Below are positions 1 through 9,414 of a stretch of DNA of 46,109 nucleotides, piece by piece. Position 1 is the first letter of the stretch, and each line of letters starts with the position of its first letter. A program made the translations under genes and the position numbers. The notes under the pieces were generated by a model. It was not told the origin of the DNA. It saw only the letters and a list, made by a program, of their open reading frames with translations, and ran no database searches. The stretch lies in the IMG/VR virus record IMGVR_UViG_3300017963_000376, positions 1-46,109 of that record; one strand, written 5' to 3'. This DNA comes from a virus.

Positions 1-2229
1 AGTGCCATCTTGAATTAATTTTAGACGCATAGTCCCAACTTTACCTGTAGGAGCAGTAAAAGTGAAAGTACAATCATCAGTCATTGTGACTTTTTGATAA
101 TTACCATTATTCCAATCTATTGTTTTAGAAGAACCAGAATTGCTATTATCATACTCAGCATCACATCCCATAAATTTATTACAGATAAAACTGTCGCTTG
201 AAATAACATCACCTTTAGTTGCATTAGAAGTTGATTCCAAAGTTAAATCATCTCCAGAATCAGTACCGCCTTTTAAAGTTTGTCCTCCTGAACGTCCAGC
301 TAGTAATCCATATTGAGTATGATCATCATTACTTAATCCAGACAATGAACCATGTGCTGCTGTTCCTGCTCCGGGTATTAATTCAGAGGTTCTCCAGTCT
401 ACATAGTCATTGCCATCAGAATTAGTTCTTACTCTTGCTCGTACTGCACTTCCTGTATAACTATCGCTAGTTTGAAATAGGACAGTTCCTAAAGGTCTGA
501 TTTCTGGTGTTGGTAATCCGGCAGTAAGTAAATTATTAATTTCAGTATTTGCCCCTGTCCTTGCAGCTACAATGTTAGCATAAATAGCCTGACCCATTAT
601 AGCAATAATAGGAGTATCTTTTTCTGTTGTCATAAAAATATGACATAATACGAAATCATTATTGCTAACTACAGCAGTACTCCAAGTGCCCGCAGTGTCA
701 AGATTGTAAACTAATCTTCCAGTTGAACCAACTCCTGTGTCATTATCAGTAAGAACAGAATAACCAGCCTTTACAATCTTTCTCCAATTACTTGTGCCGT
801 CACGATAAAAAACTGGAAAACCCGTTGTACTTGTTACTGCTGAAATACTTATAAACAAATCTTCATCTGATACACTGCCTAAATCAGAACCAAATTGAGC
901 AGAAGCATTATCCGGCGTTCCATTATCAGCATCAAAGGTATTAAGAGCAAGTCCGGTTGTATATCTAAGACCTTCGTGGAAATGTTCATAGGCATGAGTG
1001 ACACCATCCATTGTAATGCCGTGTCTTTCTTCCCCGATATAAATTCCTTTAGAATTAGTATTATCCCAATATATAACGCTCACAATGCATTTAGTTCTTA
1101 TAACAGCAGATATGTCTGCATTAGAAGGATTGACTGCTTCAGTTAAAGCGCCATCATCGTCATAATAAACATAATGAAGTCCTTCTGTTGGTGCTATTTG
1201 AAAAGTATCACCAGTTGTTACGTGTCTAATGCTTTTCACCCAAAAAGCAAAATTAGCTCCTGTAGGCTGAATTGATAATGTTCTAGTTCCATCTGTAAAA
1301 GTTAATGTAGAAAGAGATCGATCTTCAATCCCTCCCGGCTCACTTCTTTTTATATTTTCAAGTGCTTCATGTAGATTAGCCGTGCCATTAACTGTTTTAG
1401 TTCCACTTATCGCAGTAGTAACTACATTCATTATAGTTCCTGTGCCACAATTAAGGGCGGCACTACAATTAAGATTGCCAATAACCGCTTCAATCATTGC
1501 ATTAGAGCCAATTGTGAGCAATCCTGTTCCTGACCCTGCATCAGAAACTTCATTTGCAAAAACTATAATATTGCTATTAGCACCAGCACCAATAGCTGTT
1601 CCTGTTCCTGAAATATAAATATAATTACATTTTAAATAAACATTTTGAGTACTAGTCGAACCAATACCAAATCCATTATCTAATGATAATGCTTGACCAT
1701 TTGCTTCAATTGTTCCACTTGTACATACAATCCCTATTGCTGAACCAGTTACAGTTAATACAGAGAATACAATTGATGCTGATTTGCTTCCGGTACTTTT
1801 AGTAATTGCAGTTCCTGAATTAGCTAAAAATACCCTAGCTGTAATATTAGAATCATCTGCTATAGTATGATTTCCAACTAAAGTAGCATTTGAAGCAACT
1901 ACGCTCACAAATGAAGGAACAGCAATGTTCTCTGTGTATTGCCCACCATCAAAACATACAATGGAAATCCCATTAGTAGCAGAAGGCGTGTCTCCACTGG
2001 CTGCCGTTATAGCTTTTCCAAAAGTCAAGAAAGCAGTATTAATAGTTTTTCCTGAATTAGTATCATTGCCATGTTTGCCTACATAATAAATCTGAACATT
2101 TTGAGTTTCTCCATTATTAGTTGTCTGCAGTTTTCCAGTAGAATCAACTTCTAATGGTATGATCGCACCTGATGCAGTTCGACCATGTGCTAAAAATATT
2201 TTTGGTATAAAATCTAAAGGTTCTGCCAT
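1..2229 (-). CDS. Large tail fibre / receptor-binding protein, partial (3' end beyond window)
   Basis: Translating the minus strand from the ATG at 2229 gives 743 codons without a stop, running off the left edge, so the C-terminus is missing. The start has a good ribosome site (AGGAGAATAAA then ATG). Residues about 45-60 read YYVGKHGNDTNSGK, the usual opening of phage right-handed beta-helix (pectate-lyase-like) domains, followed by about 200 residues rich in T, S, N, G and I, as in a beta-solenoid. Around residues 620-665 is the tail-fibre signature GLSNDDHTQYGLLAGRSGG followed by a QTLKGGT and DLTLEST pattern, well known from siphovirus and myovirus fibres. It is the last gene of the tail operon in this window, which also fits a distal fibre. 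Which receptor it binds, and whether the solenoid is enzymatic, cannot be told; I see no catalytic triad. Confidence 0.88.
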   Translation of the reverse strand, partial: MAEPLDFIPKIFLAHGRTASGAIIPLEVDSTGKLQTTNNGETQNVQIYYVGKHGNDTNSGKTINTAFLTFGKAITAASGDTPSATNGISIVCFDGGQYTENIAVPSFVSVVASNATLVGNHTIADDSNITARVFLANSGTAITKSTGSKSASIVFSVLTVTGSAIGIVCTSGTIEANGQALSLDNGFGIGSTSTQNVYLKCNYIYISGTGTAIGAGANSNIIVFANEVSDAGSGTGLLTIGSNAMIEAVIGNLNCSAALNCGTGTIMNVVTTAISGTKTVNGTANLHEALENIKRSEPGGIEDRSLSTLTFTDGTRTLSIQPTGANFAFWVKSIRHVTTGDTFQIAPTEGLHYVYYDDDGALTEAVNPSNADISAVIRTKCIVSVIYWDNTNSKGIYIGEERHGITMDGVTHAYEHFHEGLRYTTGLALNTFDADNGTPDNASAQFGSDLGSVSDEDLFISISAVTSTTGFPVFYRDGTSNWRKIVKAGYSVLTDNDTGVGSTGRLVYNLDTAGTWSTAVVSNNDFVLCHIFMTTEKDTPIIAIMGQAIYANIVAARTGANTEINNLLTAGLPTPEIRPLGTVLFQTSDSYTGSAVRARVRTNSDGNDYVDWRTSELIPGAGTAAHGSLSGLSNDDHTQYGLLAGRSGGQTLKGGTDSGDDLTLESTSNATKGDVISSDSFICNKFMGCDAEYDNSNSGSSKTIDWNNGNYQKVTMTDDCTFTFTAPTGKVGTMRLKLIQDGT

Positions 2230-2241
2230 TTTATTCTCCTT

Positions 2242-2445
2242 TTAATAAATTATTTTCCCATCAGTATTACATTTTATAATATACAAATTCCCTGTCTCTG
2301 TATCTTTCCCGGCAATCATAACTCTTTCAGGAATATAATTTAATTCATTACCTCCAGTAGTTAATAATACTGTGCGATTCTCACCGTTCTCGTCCTGACC
2401 ATTTATTAAGACGTCTTTTATTTCTTGACCAACTTCTTCAGCCAT
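2242..2445 (-). CDS. Small hypothetical tail-region protein (67 aa)
   Basis: A 67-residue acidic protein of unknown family. The start is supported by GAGGA six bases upstream of the ATG, and its first 28 bases overlap the end of the preceding gene, as expected for a translationally coupled operon. It has no membrane segment or cysteine motif. The C-terminal half (residues about 40-67) has alternating hydrophobic residues (ERVMIAGKDTETGNLYIIK) consistent with a small beta fold. Its place between fibre genes suggests an accessory structural protein or fibre chaperone, but that is inference. Confidence 0.7.
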   Translation of the reverse strand: MAEEVGQEIKDVLINGQDENGENRTVLLTTGGNELNYIPERVMIAGKDTETGNLYIIKCNTDGKIIY

Positions 2446-2657
2446 TTTAATGTCCTCATAAAATCATTTTTAATTATCATAGGCAAAGAAATGTTATTTA
2501 TCCTTGTGCCTAAAACCGCATGTCCCTCAAGTAAAATATCTTGAGTGCTTCTTACCTGATCGATTTTGTGAATTATTTCTTGAATATTTTCTTCACATTG
2601 ACAACCAGATTTTTTTTCTTTTACAGATTTAACTAGTCTTTTTGTTCTTGATGCCAT
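2418..2657 (-). CDS. Small basic coiled-coil-like protein (79 aa)
   Basis: A 79-residue lysine-rich protein with no recognised family. It has one CxC pair (GCQCEE, residues 18-23), then a predicted helix (ENIQEIIHKIDQVRSTQDILLEG) with coiled-coil-like spacing and a basic, amphipathic C-terminus. The start follows a G-rich site (GGGGG, seven bases upstream), and its stop overlaps the next gene. It could be a membrane-active peptide or a fibre accessory; there is no clear transmembrane segment, so holin is not supported. Confidence 0.65.
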   Translation of the reverse strand: MASRTKRLVKSVKEKKSGCQCEENIQEIIHKIDQVRSTQDILLEGHAVLGTRINNISLPMIIKNDFMRTLKWLKKLVKK

Positions 2658-2981
2658 TTAAAACCCCCAAGCAAGTATTTTATAGTTAATAGCTCCACCT
2701 GAACTATTAGTTAATGTAATACTTTCAATCTCAATTTTATCAATTACTTTTTCGCTATCCCCTATCACGCTGAAATTAGCTCCGCCATTAATTGATACTA
2801 ATAAATCTCTACCTGTCGTATCATTTGTAATTTCTACTGAAGTAATAGTATCAAGTGAACTAAGATCAATTGAAATACTATTTCCATCATTTAATGAAGC
2901 TTCTGCAGGATGATAATTGTTAGCATTAAATCTAACATCATATCCTTCTACCTTAAGTTGTGCAATTGATTTTTTTGCCAT
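2658..2981 (-). CDS. Small beta-rich structural protein (107 aa)
   Basis: A 107-residue protein with a clear SD (GGAG before ATG). Composition is rich in S, T, N, I and V with alternating strands (SVEITNDTTGRDLLVSINGG, residues about 50-69), typical of small immunoglobulin-like or jelly-roll phage decoration proteins. It sits between two fibre-type genes and its stop abuts the next ATG. I do not recognise a named family. A tail-fibre cap or virion decoration protein is a reasonable inference. Confidence 0.72.
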   Translation of the reverse strand: MAKKSIAQLKVEGYDVRFNANNYHPAEASLNDGNSISIDLSSLDTITSVEITNDTTGRDLLVSINGGANFSVIGDSEKVIDKIEIESITLTNSSGGAINYKILAWGF

Positions 2982-2999
2982 AATTGTTTTCTCCTAGAA

Positions 3000-4583
3000 T
3001 TAAAAATCTAATCCTAATATATTTAATGGTATAATATTATCTATTAATGAAGTAGCCAGATTATTATATAATGCTTGATCAACGATTCCAGCACTGCCAG
3101 CATCGCCATTAGCACCATCACCACTGCCGGGGCCAGATGAAGAACCAGCAGAACCACCAGCCCCACCAGCAGCTTGGGCAGTGCCATTATTTGTATATGA
3201 TAATGATCTAATCAATAATAAACCACCTGCGCCACCGCCACCACCGCCACCTGATTTGTTAGCCGTAGATCCTCCAGATGCATCTCCACCAGCTCCGCCA
3301 ACTCCCCCATCACATGAGACAGTTACACCAGAGTCAATTGTTATATCATTATTAGAAATTAACATCATAATACCACCAGCATTACCACCAGCTCCGCCAC
3401 CACCACGGCGTAAATCAACAACAGTACCATCTGCACCATCACCACCAACTCCCCCATTATTTTTAAAATCTGCTTGGAAAGTCATATTATAAGCTAAAAT
3501 AAATATAGCTGGATTATTAGTCACATTTTGTGCCCCTCCAGCTCCATCATTGTCAGCACCAGCACCAGCAATTAAACCATCTCCACCATCACCACCAGCA
3601 GCAAACATTGAAGCACCGCCACCGCCACCGCCACCTGAATTTTCCTGACCAGCACCTACACCGGCAGTTGCACCAACACCACCATAACCAACAGAATAAC
3701 TCATATGATCTGTTGTCACTAATCCTGCAACCCCTCCAGCGCCACCATTCTGATTAACTCCATTACTGCCATTATTTGCATTACTATTAGTGATACTTAA
3801 TGAGTCTGGTATTGATAAAGCCCCTGAATTTGCGACATAAAAATTTCCTATACATTTTATTATTATGTATCCTCTATTAATAACATAAAAACCACTAGAG
3901 CTTGTACAATCAATAGTTAATGTGTTATCAATAATTAAATTATTAAAATTATATTTACCTTGATTTAATGTAGTTGCTTGTTTAATATAATAATTAGGTA
4001 AATAATTATCTTCTTTAAGGGTATAAGCATCTCCTACAATTCCTGTATCATCTACATAAATACATCCAAGAGACATTCGAGTTGTCGCTATACTTGGAAA
4101 AATCGGATCAGTAGTAGTATCATCAGTCTCAGAACCAGTAACAATTATTATAGTACTATCACTTTGAGCTGCAATTACATCCACTCTATGTTTATTCGCA
4201 GCAGCAGCAGAAATAACTCCAGAAGTAGCAGCACTCCATTTTATATCTATACCATTTACTTTTGCTTCCCCCGCTGTAACTTCAATTAGATTAGCAGAAT
4301 TTTTAGATACAACACCACCATATTTTAAATAATTTTTTCTTCCCGGGAATAATGTTTCTTGACCTGAACCAATACTATCTAGTCGTTCTTTTAAACTTAT
4401 ATGGTATGGCCTTGCTGCAGTTGTTTCCGCATTAGTTGTCCCGATACTTACGGCAGCTAAATCATCTATAACTTCATTAATTTTATTAGTTAAATTTGTA
4501 TAATTATCATCTAATGGAATCGAGTCTGCATCTTCTTGGATACCAATAGGTATTATATCTGCACTGGTTAATTTGCTCGCCAT
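3000..4583 (-). CDS. Glycine-rich tail adhesin / fibre protein
   Basis: A 527-residue protein with SD AGGAG before the ATG. The first 50 residues have a trimer-fibre-like start. Residues about 95-175 look like a fibre base domain (YLKYGGVVSKNSANLIEVTA and a following beta region). The second half, about residues 255-500, is built of glycine blocks such as SGGGGGGGASMFAAGGDGG and KSGGGGGGGAGG, separated by short hydrophobic strands. Such blocks form polyglycine-II sandwiches in phage adhesins (known for S16 gp38), which carry host-range loops. It is the likely receptor-binding tip or a second fibre. The opposite-strand frames here are long and proline-rich only because they mirror the glycine codons. 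Confidence 0.82.
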   Translation of the reverse strand: MASKLTSADIIPIGIQEDADSIPLDDNYTNLTNKINEVIDDLAAVSIGTTNAETTAARPYHISLKERLDSIGSGQETLFPGRKNYLKYGGVVSKNSANLIEVTAGEAKVNGIDIKWSAATSGVISAAAANKHRVDVIAAQSDSTIIIVTGSETDDTTTDPIFPSIATTRMSLGCIYVDDTGIVGDAYTLKEDNYLPNYYIKQATTLNQGKYNFNNLIIDNTLTIDCTSSSGFYVINRGYIIIKCIGNFYVANSGALSIPDSLSITNSNANNGSNGVNQNGGAGGVAGLVTTDHMSYSVGYGGVGATAGVGAGQENSGGGGGGGASMFAAGGDGGDGLIAGAGADNDGAGGAQNVTNNPAIFILAYNMTFQADFKNNGGVGGDGADGTVVDLRRGGGGAGGNAGGIMMLISNNDITIDSGVTVSCDGGVGGAGGDASGGSTANKSGGGGGGGAGGLLLIRSLSYTNNGTAQAAGGAGGSAGSSSGPGSGDGANGDAGSAGIVDQALYNNLATSLIDNIIPLNILGLDF

Positions 4584-4591
4584 ATCATCTC

Positions 4592-6634
4592 CTAATTAAA
4601 ATCTACGTTTCTTTTATAAGTTGTTTGAGCTAAAATTTCAGCCCGAGTTACTCCGATCCGGTATTTAGAATCATAAAAAATACCAGTATCAAATTGCCAA
4701 GCAGGAGCTGTTCCAAAATAATCTCTGTTCCAAACTATAGCACCTTGATCGGTAAATTTTCTACCTGTATCAAGTAACTCAAATTGAGTTTTTTTACTTA
4801 CTTCACTCTGTATAATATGCTCAATGCTAATAATCTGGAAAATAGAATCATCAAATAAATCTTCTGATACCCACAATGATTGATCGTTTATTTCTTCCAA
4901 TGGATGTAAATAAGAAGTTAATACTTTGACATTAAAATCCGGAGTTCCGAATTCATCTCGTTTTGCTTCAGACGCTGCCTTTGCCTCTGTCATTGATTTT
5001 AATAATTTATTTTCTACCTGAAATCTCCGGCCATTATTATTTTCCATATTTGTAACATTAACAGCCTCACCATAATAATCAGGAACAGTGCTTGAGAACT
5101 CATTACCTTTTACTGTTATGGTTAAACTTCCTGTTCCGGTTAAAGTAAAAATAGCCTTCTTATTGCTGTCATCAAACTCGACATTAGTTATAGTGAGTCC
5201 ACCTCCACCAACCGAGTCCGTTGGAGTTTCCCAGTATTTTGCTATAGCATCATTTGCCCAAGATATTTCGTGATCTCCTGCGGTATAAAAAGTATTACTT
5301 CCTAAAATAATTGTTTCATCTAAAACCTGTTTAGAACTAAAAAAAGTTATTCTTTGTATCTGCTTGTCACTTTGATTGCCTTGATCAGCTGTTAAATAAT
5401 TCTTAAAATTAAGAACTGTATCGGTTAAGTAAGATGTCCCTCTTAAAGTTACAAATAATACATTCTCATCACTAATATACATACGGTAAGTTGCGCCAAT
5501 TATATCGTTTATATCTTCAAAGATTTCTGATACATCAACTTGGTCACCATATCCATCAGTTAAATTTCTGGCTCCGAAACTTGATAAGTCAGCTATTGAA
5601 GATGCAGTGTAACTAATATTTGCTTGATCGCATACTTCTTTTATAACATCATCCAAATAAGAACCGTTTACGCTTTGTAGATTTATTTTTGTTTCTAATG
5701 CTCTTTTCCAAGCATTCCTGCCAGTGACATTTGTTACACTAATTTTAGCTCCCGGGCGATCTCTAAAATCCGGATCGTCAAGAAAAAAACTGCCTAATAA
5801 AATCCATTCTACATACGATTGTAAACTTAAACTTGCAGTTGTAGTCACATCTTCTGCCCAAGTTATACCGTCATAAATTACAGCAATTTGTATAACTGCT
5901 GAACGCTCTACATTAATTGTAAATGTATCGCTCCCACCTGTTGTATATCCGGCCAATGTCCAAGATGCTGAGGTTTTACTAAACTCCATTTCTTCCTGCT
6001 CAATACCTGTGCGATAATAAACCGCATGGCCTATGGATGCACAATTAACAGTAAAACTATTCCATCTTTCTATATGAGAAAAACTTCGATCAATAGTAGC
6101 GACAAAATAACCAGCTGGTGTATATGTGCCGCTATCATAGGTACTAGCATCATAATATAAAGCAAATAAATCTTGAAAATAATCATCACTATTGCCATCA
6201 GAATTACTTTCATCAAGTATAATAGACCCTCCACTTTCTGTAGTATAAAAAGTATGAGCAGAAGTCATATCAAAATTAACCGTCTGAACCGTACTTGATA
6301 ATTCCTCTAATCTCTTTCCATCATAAAATTTAAATACTCGATCACGTACAAATATGCCAGACAGTCCTGAAGCAGTATTTTTAGGACTATAAACTCCATT
6401 TTTATTAATAACACTAAATTGGGCATCAGCAGCAGCAGGATTATAATTAGTATTTGCATATATAGGCGGTTTCCCACGCTTTGTTATAGTTATAGGGTAT
6501 TTTGCATCATTAAAATTTTGTTCTACGCTATTATCGTCAATATACGTCACTCTGGTAAAACTATGGCCTTGACTAGCTTTTAAACCTAGTTTAATTAGGG
6601 ATGTTCTTCTTGCTGTAGATGCTGACTTTGCCAT
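4592..6634 (-). CDS. Tail tip / baseplate hub protein
   Basis: A 680-residue protein starting at a TAATG junction with the preceding gene. It begins with a basic leader, then YPITITKRGKPPIYANTNYN and several beta-rich segments. Around residues 370-400 the motif INDIIGATYRMYISDENVLF resembles the baseplate-hub fold seen in phage tail tip proteins (gpJ or Tal type central domain). The C-terminal third has a beta-domain, then SIFQIISIEHIIQSE and a tail-associated end. Position after the tape measure and a small tail protein, and before the fibres, fits the central tip protein that seals the tube and carries fibres. No peptidase motif is visible. Confidence 0.75.
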   Translation of the reverse strand: MAKSASTARRTSLIKLGLKASQGHSFTRVTYIDDNSVEQNFNDAKYPITITKRGKPPIYANTNYNPAAADAQFSVINKNGVYSPKNTASGLSGIFVRDRVFKFYDGKRLEELSSTVQTVNFDMTSAHTFYTTESGGSIILDESNSDGNSDDYFQDLFALYYDASTYDSGTYTPAGYFVATIDRSFSHIERWNSFTVNCASIGHAVYYRTGIEQEEMEFSKTSASWTLAGYTTGGSDTFTINVERSAVIQIAVIYDGITWAEDVTTTASLSLQSYVEWILLGSFFLDDPDFRDRPGAKISVTNVTGRNAWKRALETKINLQSVNGSYLDDVIKEVCDQANISYTASSIADLSSFGARNLTDGYGDQVDVSEIFEDINDIIGATYRMYISDENVLFVTLRGTSYLTDTVLNFKNYLTADQGNQSDKQIQRITFFSSKQVLDETIILGSNTFYTAGDHEISWANDAIAKYWETPTDSVGGGGLTITNVEFDDSNKKAIFTLTGTGSLTITVKGNEFSSTVPDYYGEAVNVTNMENNNGRRFQVENKLLKSMTEAKAASEAKRDEFGTPDFNVKVLTSYLHPLEEINDQSLWVSEDLFDDSIFQIISIEHIIQSEVSKKTQFELLDTGRKFTDQGAIVWNRDYFGTAPAWQFDTGIFYDSKYRIGVTRAEILAQTTYKRNVDFN

Positions 6635-7044
6635 TATAATAAATTCACACTTTGTATAGTTAATAAAAATTCATAAATAATTGGTTGTCCTTTTGTTTGA
6701 CTTACATTTTTAGCGTGAAGACTAATTTTAAAATTATTACTTTGACTCACACTAGAATCATTTGACAATAAAGAAGGGGCGGTTGCATAAGTAATATAAT
6801 AATCATTTGATTGATCAGTATATAAATTATGAAAACTAATATACTTACTTTGTGTAAGATTCATTTGATAAGTTTTATTAAATCTTTTGCCCGGTCTAAT
6901 CTGTTGCTTAATTCTGCCTCCGGCACTCTCTTCGACTCCTCTAAGTATTGAGTAAAAAGGTTGAGTTTGACCTGTGTCTGTAGCCTCAGAACTATCAAAT
7001 GTTACACTATTGCCAGCGGTTGAATTAATTGTAAATTGTGCCAT
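6634..7044 (-). CDS. Minor tail protein (tail tip, 136 aa)
   Basis: A 136-residue protein coupled to the tape-measure stop by TAATG and to the next gene in the same way. It is strongly beta (SVTFDSSEATDTGQTQPFYS near the N-terminus, YEFLLTIQSVNLL at the C-terminus). In siphoviruses the gene right after the tape measure encodes a distal-tail or tip-initiation protein, so that role is inferred from position. It is shorter than a typical Dit protein, and I do not recognise the family. Confidence 0.75.
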   Translation of the reverse strand: MAQFTINSTAGNSVTFDSSEATDTGQTQPFYSILRGVEESAGGRIKQQIRPGKRFNKTYQMNLTQSKYISFHNLYTDQSNDYYITYATAPSLLSNDSSVSQSNNFKISLHAKNVSQTKGQPIIYEFLLTIQSVNLL

Positions 7045-9251
7045 TATTGAAAATCTCCTCCAACTGCTAACCTCTTGTCAACCATACTATTAAAGTCGCC
7101 ATCTCCTTGAACATTAACATTATCAATGTTGACTTGTCTTGACATATTTTGATTATTATTGATATTTGTATTAGCAATGCTTGAGGCATTACCACCTAAT
7201 AATCCCGCAGTTTCTAAAGCATTAAATAAATTCCTACTTTGTCCAGCATTAAATACATTCTCATTATTACTTAAGCGAGCATTTAAACCATCGTTTGAAT
7301 TTGTAACCCCGGGAGTAATCCCTGTATTCCCGCCAGTTGCAAAAGAAGGTATTGCTGGCAATGGTTTGGCTGCAATGGCTGCTGCCTGTATTCCGCCTTG
7401 TATTCCTGCAGCAATTGAAGCTGCTATTCCGGCAGGAGATGGAGGAGGTCCAAATATTGCAAAACCTTTCATAATAGCTTTAGCAGTATTTATACCTACA
7501 TCAATTACACCAGCTATTTTATCAGCTACTGCGGTTGCTCTTTGAAATTTAGCTTTCTTTTTTGCTGCTTGTTTCTCATCTTTAACATTACGATCGACTA
7601 AACTTGATTGTAAACTAGTTAAGGCAGATGCTGTATTGCCAATAAAATTAGAATAAAAAGAAAACCCTTCAAGTGTCTGCTTTAAAGCATCTAATCTTTT
7701 TTTAAGTAATACTTCTTCAAGTTGTTTTTGAAACTCTGTTCTGGCAAAATCAATAGCCTTTATTTGTTCATCTGTTAATTTATACTGTTCTAAGTATTGA
7801 TTTAATTTTTCAATTCTATTTTGCAGTTTTTCTTCATCAGTCATAAACTGATCTGCTTTTGTTAATGCCTCAATTTCTTTAATTTGATCAACAGTTAATT
7901 GTCTTAATTTGACAGTTTCTTCTTGTAAATTTTTCCTAGAATCGAGTATGGCAGCATTTTTTTCATTTTCAGTATTTACTGCTTCTTCAGCTGCACCTTT
8001 TGCTATTCCTTGTATATTTTTTGTAGTTTTTTTAACTATATTAAAAGCATCTACAATACCACCAGCTAACGCCGTTTTATATATATTACCTAAATCTTTT
8101 GCATTATCTTTAAAAGCACCACCAAGTTTTTTTAACCCATCAACCGCTACATTTTTTGCTTCTTTAAATCTTCTCTGGAAAACTAAATTTAAAACATCAC
8201 CTAATGTAGAAACACTTTTAATAGTATCTACAATAGTATCGCCTAAATTTTTCCAAAACTTAATAACATCTGGAATTAATGTAAAAGGTCTAATGAATTG
8301 CTTTAAAGCTGTTACACCTAATTTTAATATTCCAACTATAACTTCAATTGTTATTTTAAATGCCTTCCAACCTTTACTAGCTCTATCGATTTCTCTAAAA
8401 TCATCTGCAATTTCTTTTAGTGGTTTTAGAAATTCATTTAATTTAATGACAACTTTTGTAGCAATAGGAATAAAAATAGTGCCTAATGATACTAATAAAT
8501 CGTCTATTCTGGCCTGAAAAATTCTAAGTTGGTTAGCTAAATTTTGTTGAGTTCTGGCAAAATCTCCGACTGCTTTACCACTTTGTTTCAATGCTAAATC
8601 AAGAGTGATATATGCTTTAGCTTGATTTAATGCTTCACCAGTTAAATTTTGCTGACCTCGTAAAAATAATTCTGTTTGAATATCTGCTTCTCGTATAGCA
8701 ATACCATAAGTTTTAAGACTTTCTCTTTCACCTAATAATGCCTTTGTTAATGCTGCACTTACTGCCTCTGCACCACCTTGGGCATTAGTAAATGATGCTA
8801 AATCAACACTTAATTGATTTACTCTTTTTGAAACATCAAGAGCTGCCTTATCCGTAAACCCAAATCCAGTTAATAAATCACCTGTAGCTCCAAGTAATTC
8901 TTTTGCTTTTACTACACTTAAACCAAAGCTATCAGCGAGTTCTTTTGCAGTTTTATTTGCTTCTTTACTTACACCTGCGAAAACAGTATTAAATTTAGAT
9001 ATAGTTTCTTGGGCATCAGATGCTTTTTTGATTAATTTAACGAAACCTTGAACTACTACTCCAGTTATTACAGCTGCAACTGCAGCATATCCAACTTTTA
9101 AACTTTTAAATAAACTGGTTTGTGCCTTTGCAGCTTCTTTACTTTTCTTCTTGGTATTATCTATACCCTTTTCGAGTTTCTTAACTGACTTTACCGCACC
9201 AGTTTCATCTACTTCAATTTCAAGAACTAGTTGTTGTTTTAGATCTGGCAT
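7044..9251 (-). CDS. Tail tape measure protein
   Basis: A 735-residue protein that sets tail length and is ejected with DNA. It opens with the typical beta hairpin (LVLEIEVDETGAVKSVKKLEK), a lysine and alanine-rich helical stretch, then a hydrophobic helix (residues about 52-70, VGYAAVAAVITGVVVQGFV). Next comes the tape-measure core with repeated helices (KELADSFGLSVVKAKELLGA, then TDKAALDVSKRVNQLSVDLA). Residues about 585-650 form a second Ala/Gly-rich hydrophobic block. The C-terminus, rich in N and Q, looks like a tip-binding tail. The start is preceded by the -1 frame of the chaperone gene, which ends inside this gene at 9220. Length predicts a tail of roughly 110 nm by the usual 0.15 nm per residue rule. 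Confidence 0.92.
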   Translation of the reverse strand: MPDLKQQLVLEIEVDETGAVKSVKKLEKGIDNTKKKSKEAAKAQTSLFKSLKVGYAAVAAVITGVVVQGFVKLIKKASDAQETISKFNTVFAGVSKEANKTAKELADSFGLSVVKAKELLGATGDLLTGFGFTDKAALDVSKRVNQLSVDLASFTNAQGGAEAVSAALTKALLGERESLKTYGIAIREADIQTELFLRGQQNLTGEALNQAKAYITLDLALKQSGKAVGDFARTQQNLANQLRIFQARIDDLLVSLGTIFIPIATKVVIKLNEFLKPLKEIADDFREIDRASKGWKAFKITIEVIVGILKLGVTALKQFIRPFTLIPDVIKFWKNLGDTIVDTIKSVSTLGDVLNLVFQRRFKEAKNVAVDGLKKLGGAFKDNAKDLGNIYKTALAGGIVDAFNIVKKTTKNIQGIAKGAAEEAVNTENEKNAAILDSRKNLQEETVKLRQLTVDQIKEIEALTKADQFMTDEEKLQNRIEKLNQYLEQYKLTDEQIKAIDFARTEFQKQLEEVLLKKRLDALKQTLEGFSFYSNFIGNTASALTSLQSSLVDRNVKDEKQAAKKKAKFQRATAVADKIAGVIDVGINTAKAIMKGFAIFGPPPSPAGIAASIAAGIQGGIQAAAIAAKPLPAIPSFATGGNTGITPGVTNSNDGLNARLSNNENVFNAGQSRNLFNALETAGLLGGNASSIANTNINNNQNMSRQVNIDNVNVQGDGDFNSMVDKRLAVGGDFQ

Positions 9252-9414
9252 TTGAAATTACTCCAGCAAGATTTTTGCTGCTTTTTTTAAAGTCAGCAAG
9301 CATTTTAGAATTATAATCTTGAGCTTTTTGGTGTTCATATCTTCTTATAATATCCAAACTACATCTTAGATGTTTTAGTTGTTTGAGTTGCCTTGCAATG
9401 CTAGTTCTTGCATT
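9220..9414 (-). CDS. Tail assembly chaperone, -1 frameshift extension (T-like part)
   Basis: The 0-frame of the chaperone gene stops at 9375, leaving a 123-base gap before the tape measure. Reading -1 from the A-run at 9413-9420 opens a 64-codon frame (AAT at 9414-9412 onward, stop TGA at 9222-9220) that runs through the gap and 32 bases into the tape-measure gene. The extension is lysine-rich and helical (for example KQLKHLRCSLDIIRRYEHQK). The +1 frame closes within four codons. A long product of 214 plus 64 residues is predicted. This matches the G/GT chaperone arrangement of lambda-like phages, where the frameshifted tail binds the tape measure. Confidence 0.8.
   Translation of the reverse strand, partial: NARTSIARQLKQLKHLRCSLDIIRRYEHQKAQDYNSKMLADFKKSSKNLAGVISNARSKTTTSS

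Noticed and set aside
3181-3757. Proline- and histidine-rich plus-strand open frames
   Set aside because: They are mirror images of the glycine codon blocks of the adhesin on the minus strand, with no plus-strand SD.
7909-8517. 202-codon plus-strand frame inside the tape measure gene
   Set aside because: Long only because the tape measure avoids certain codons; no SD, no family, and fully covered by a strongly supported minus-strand gene.
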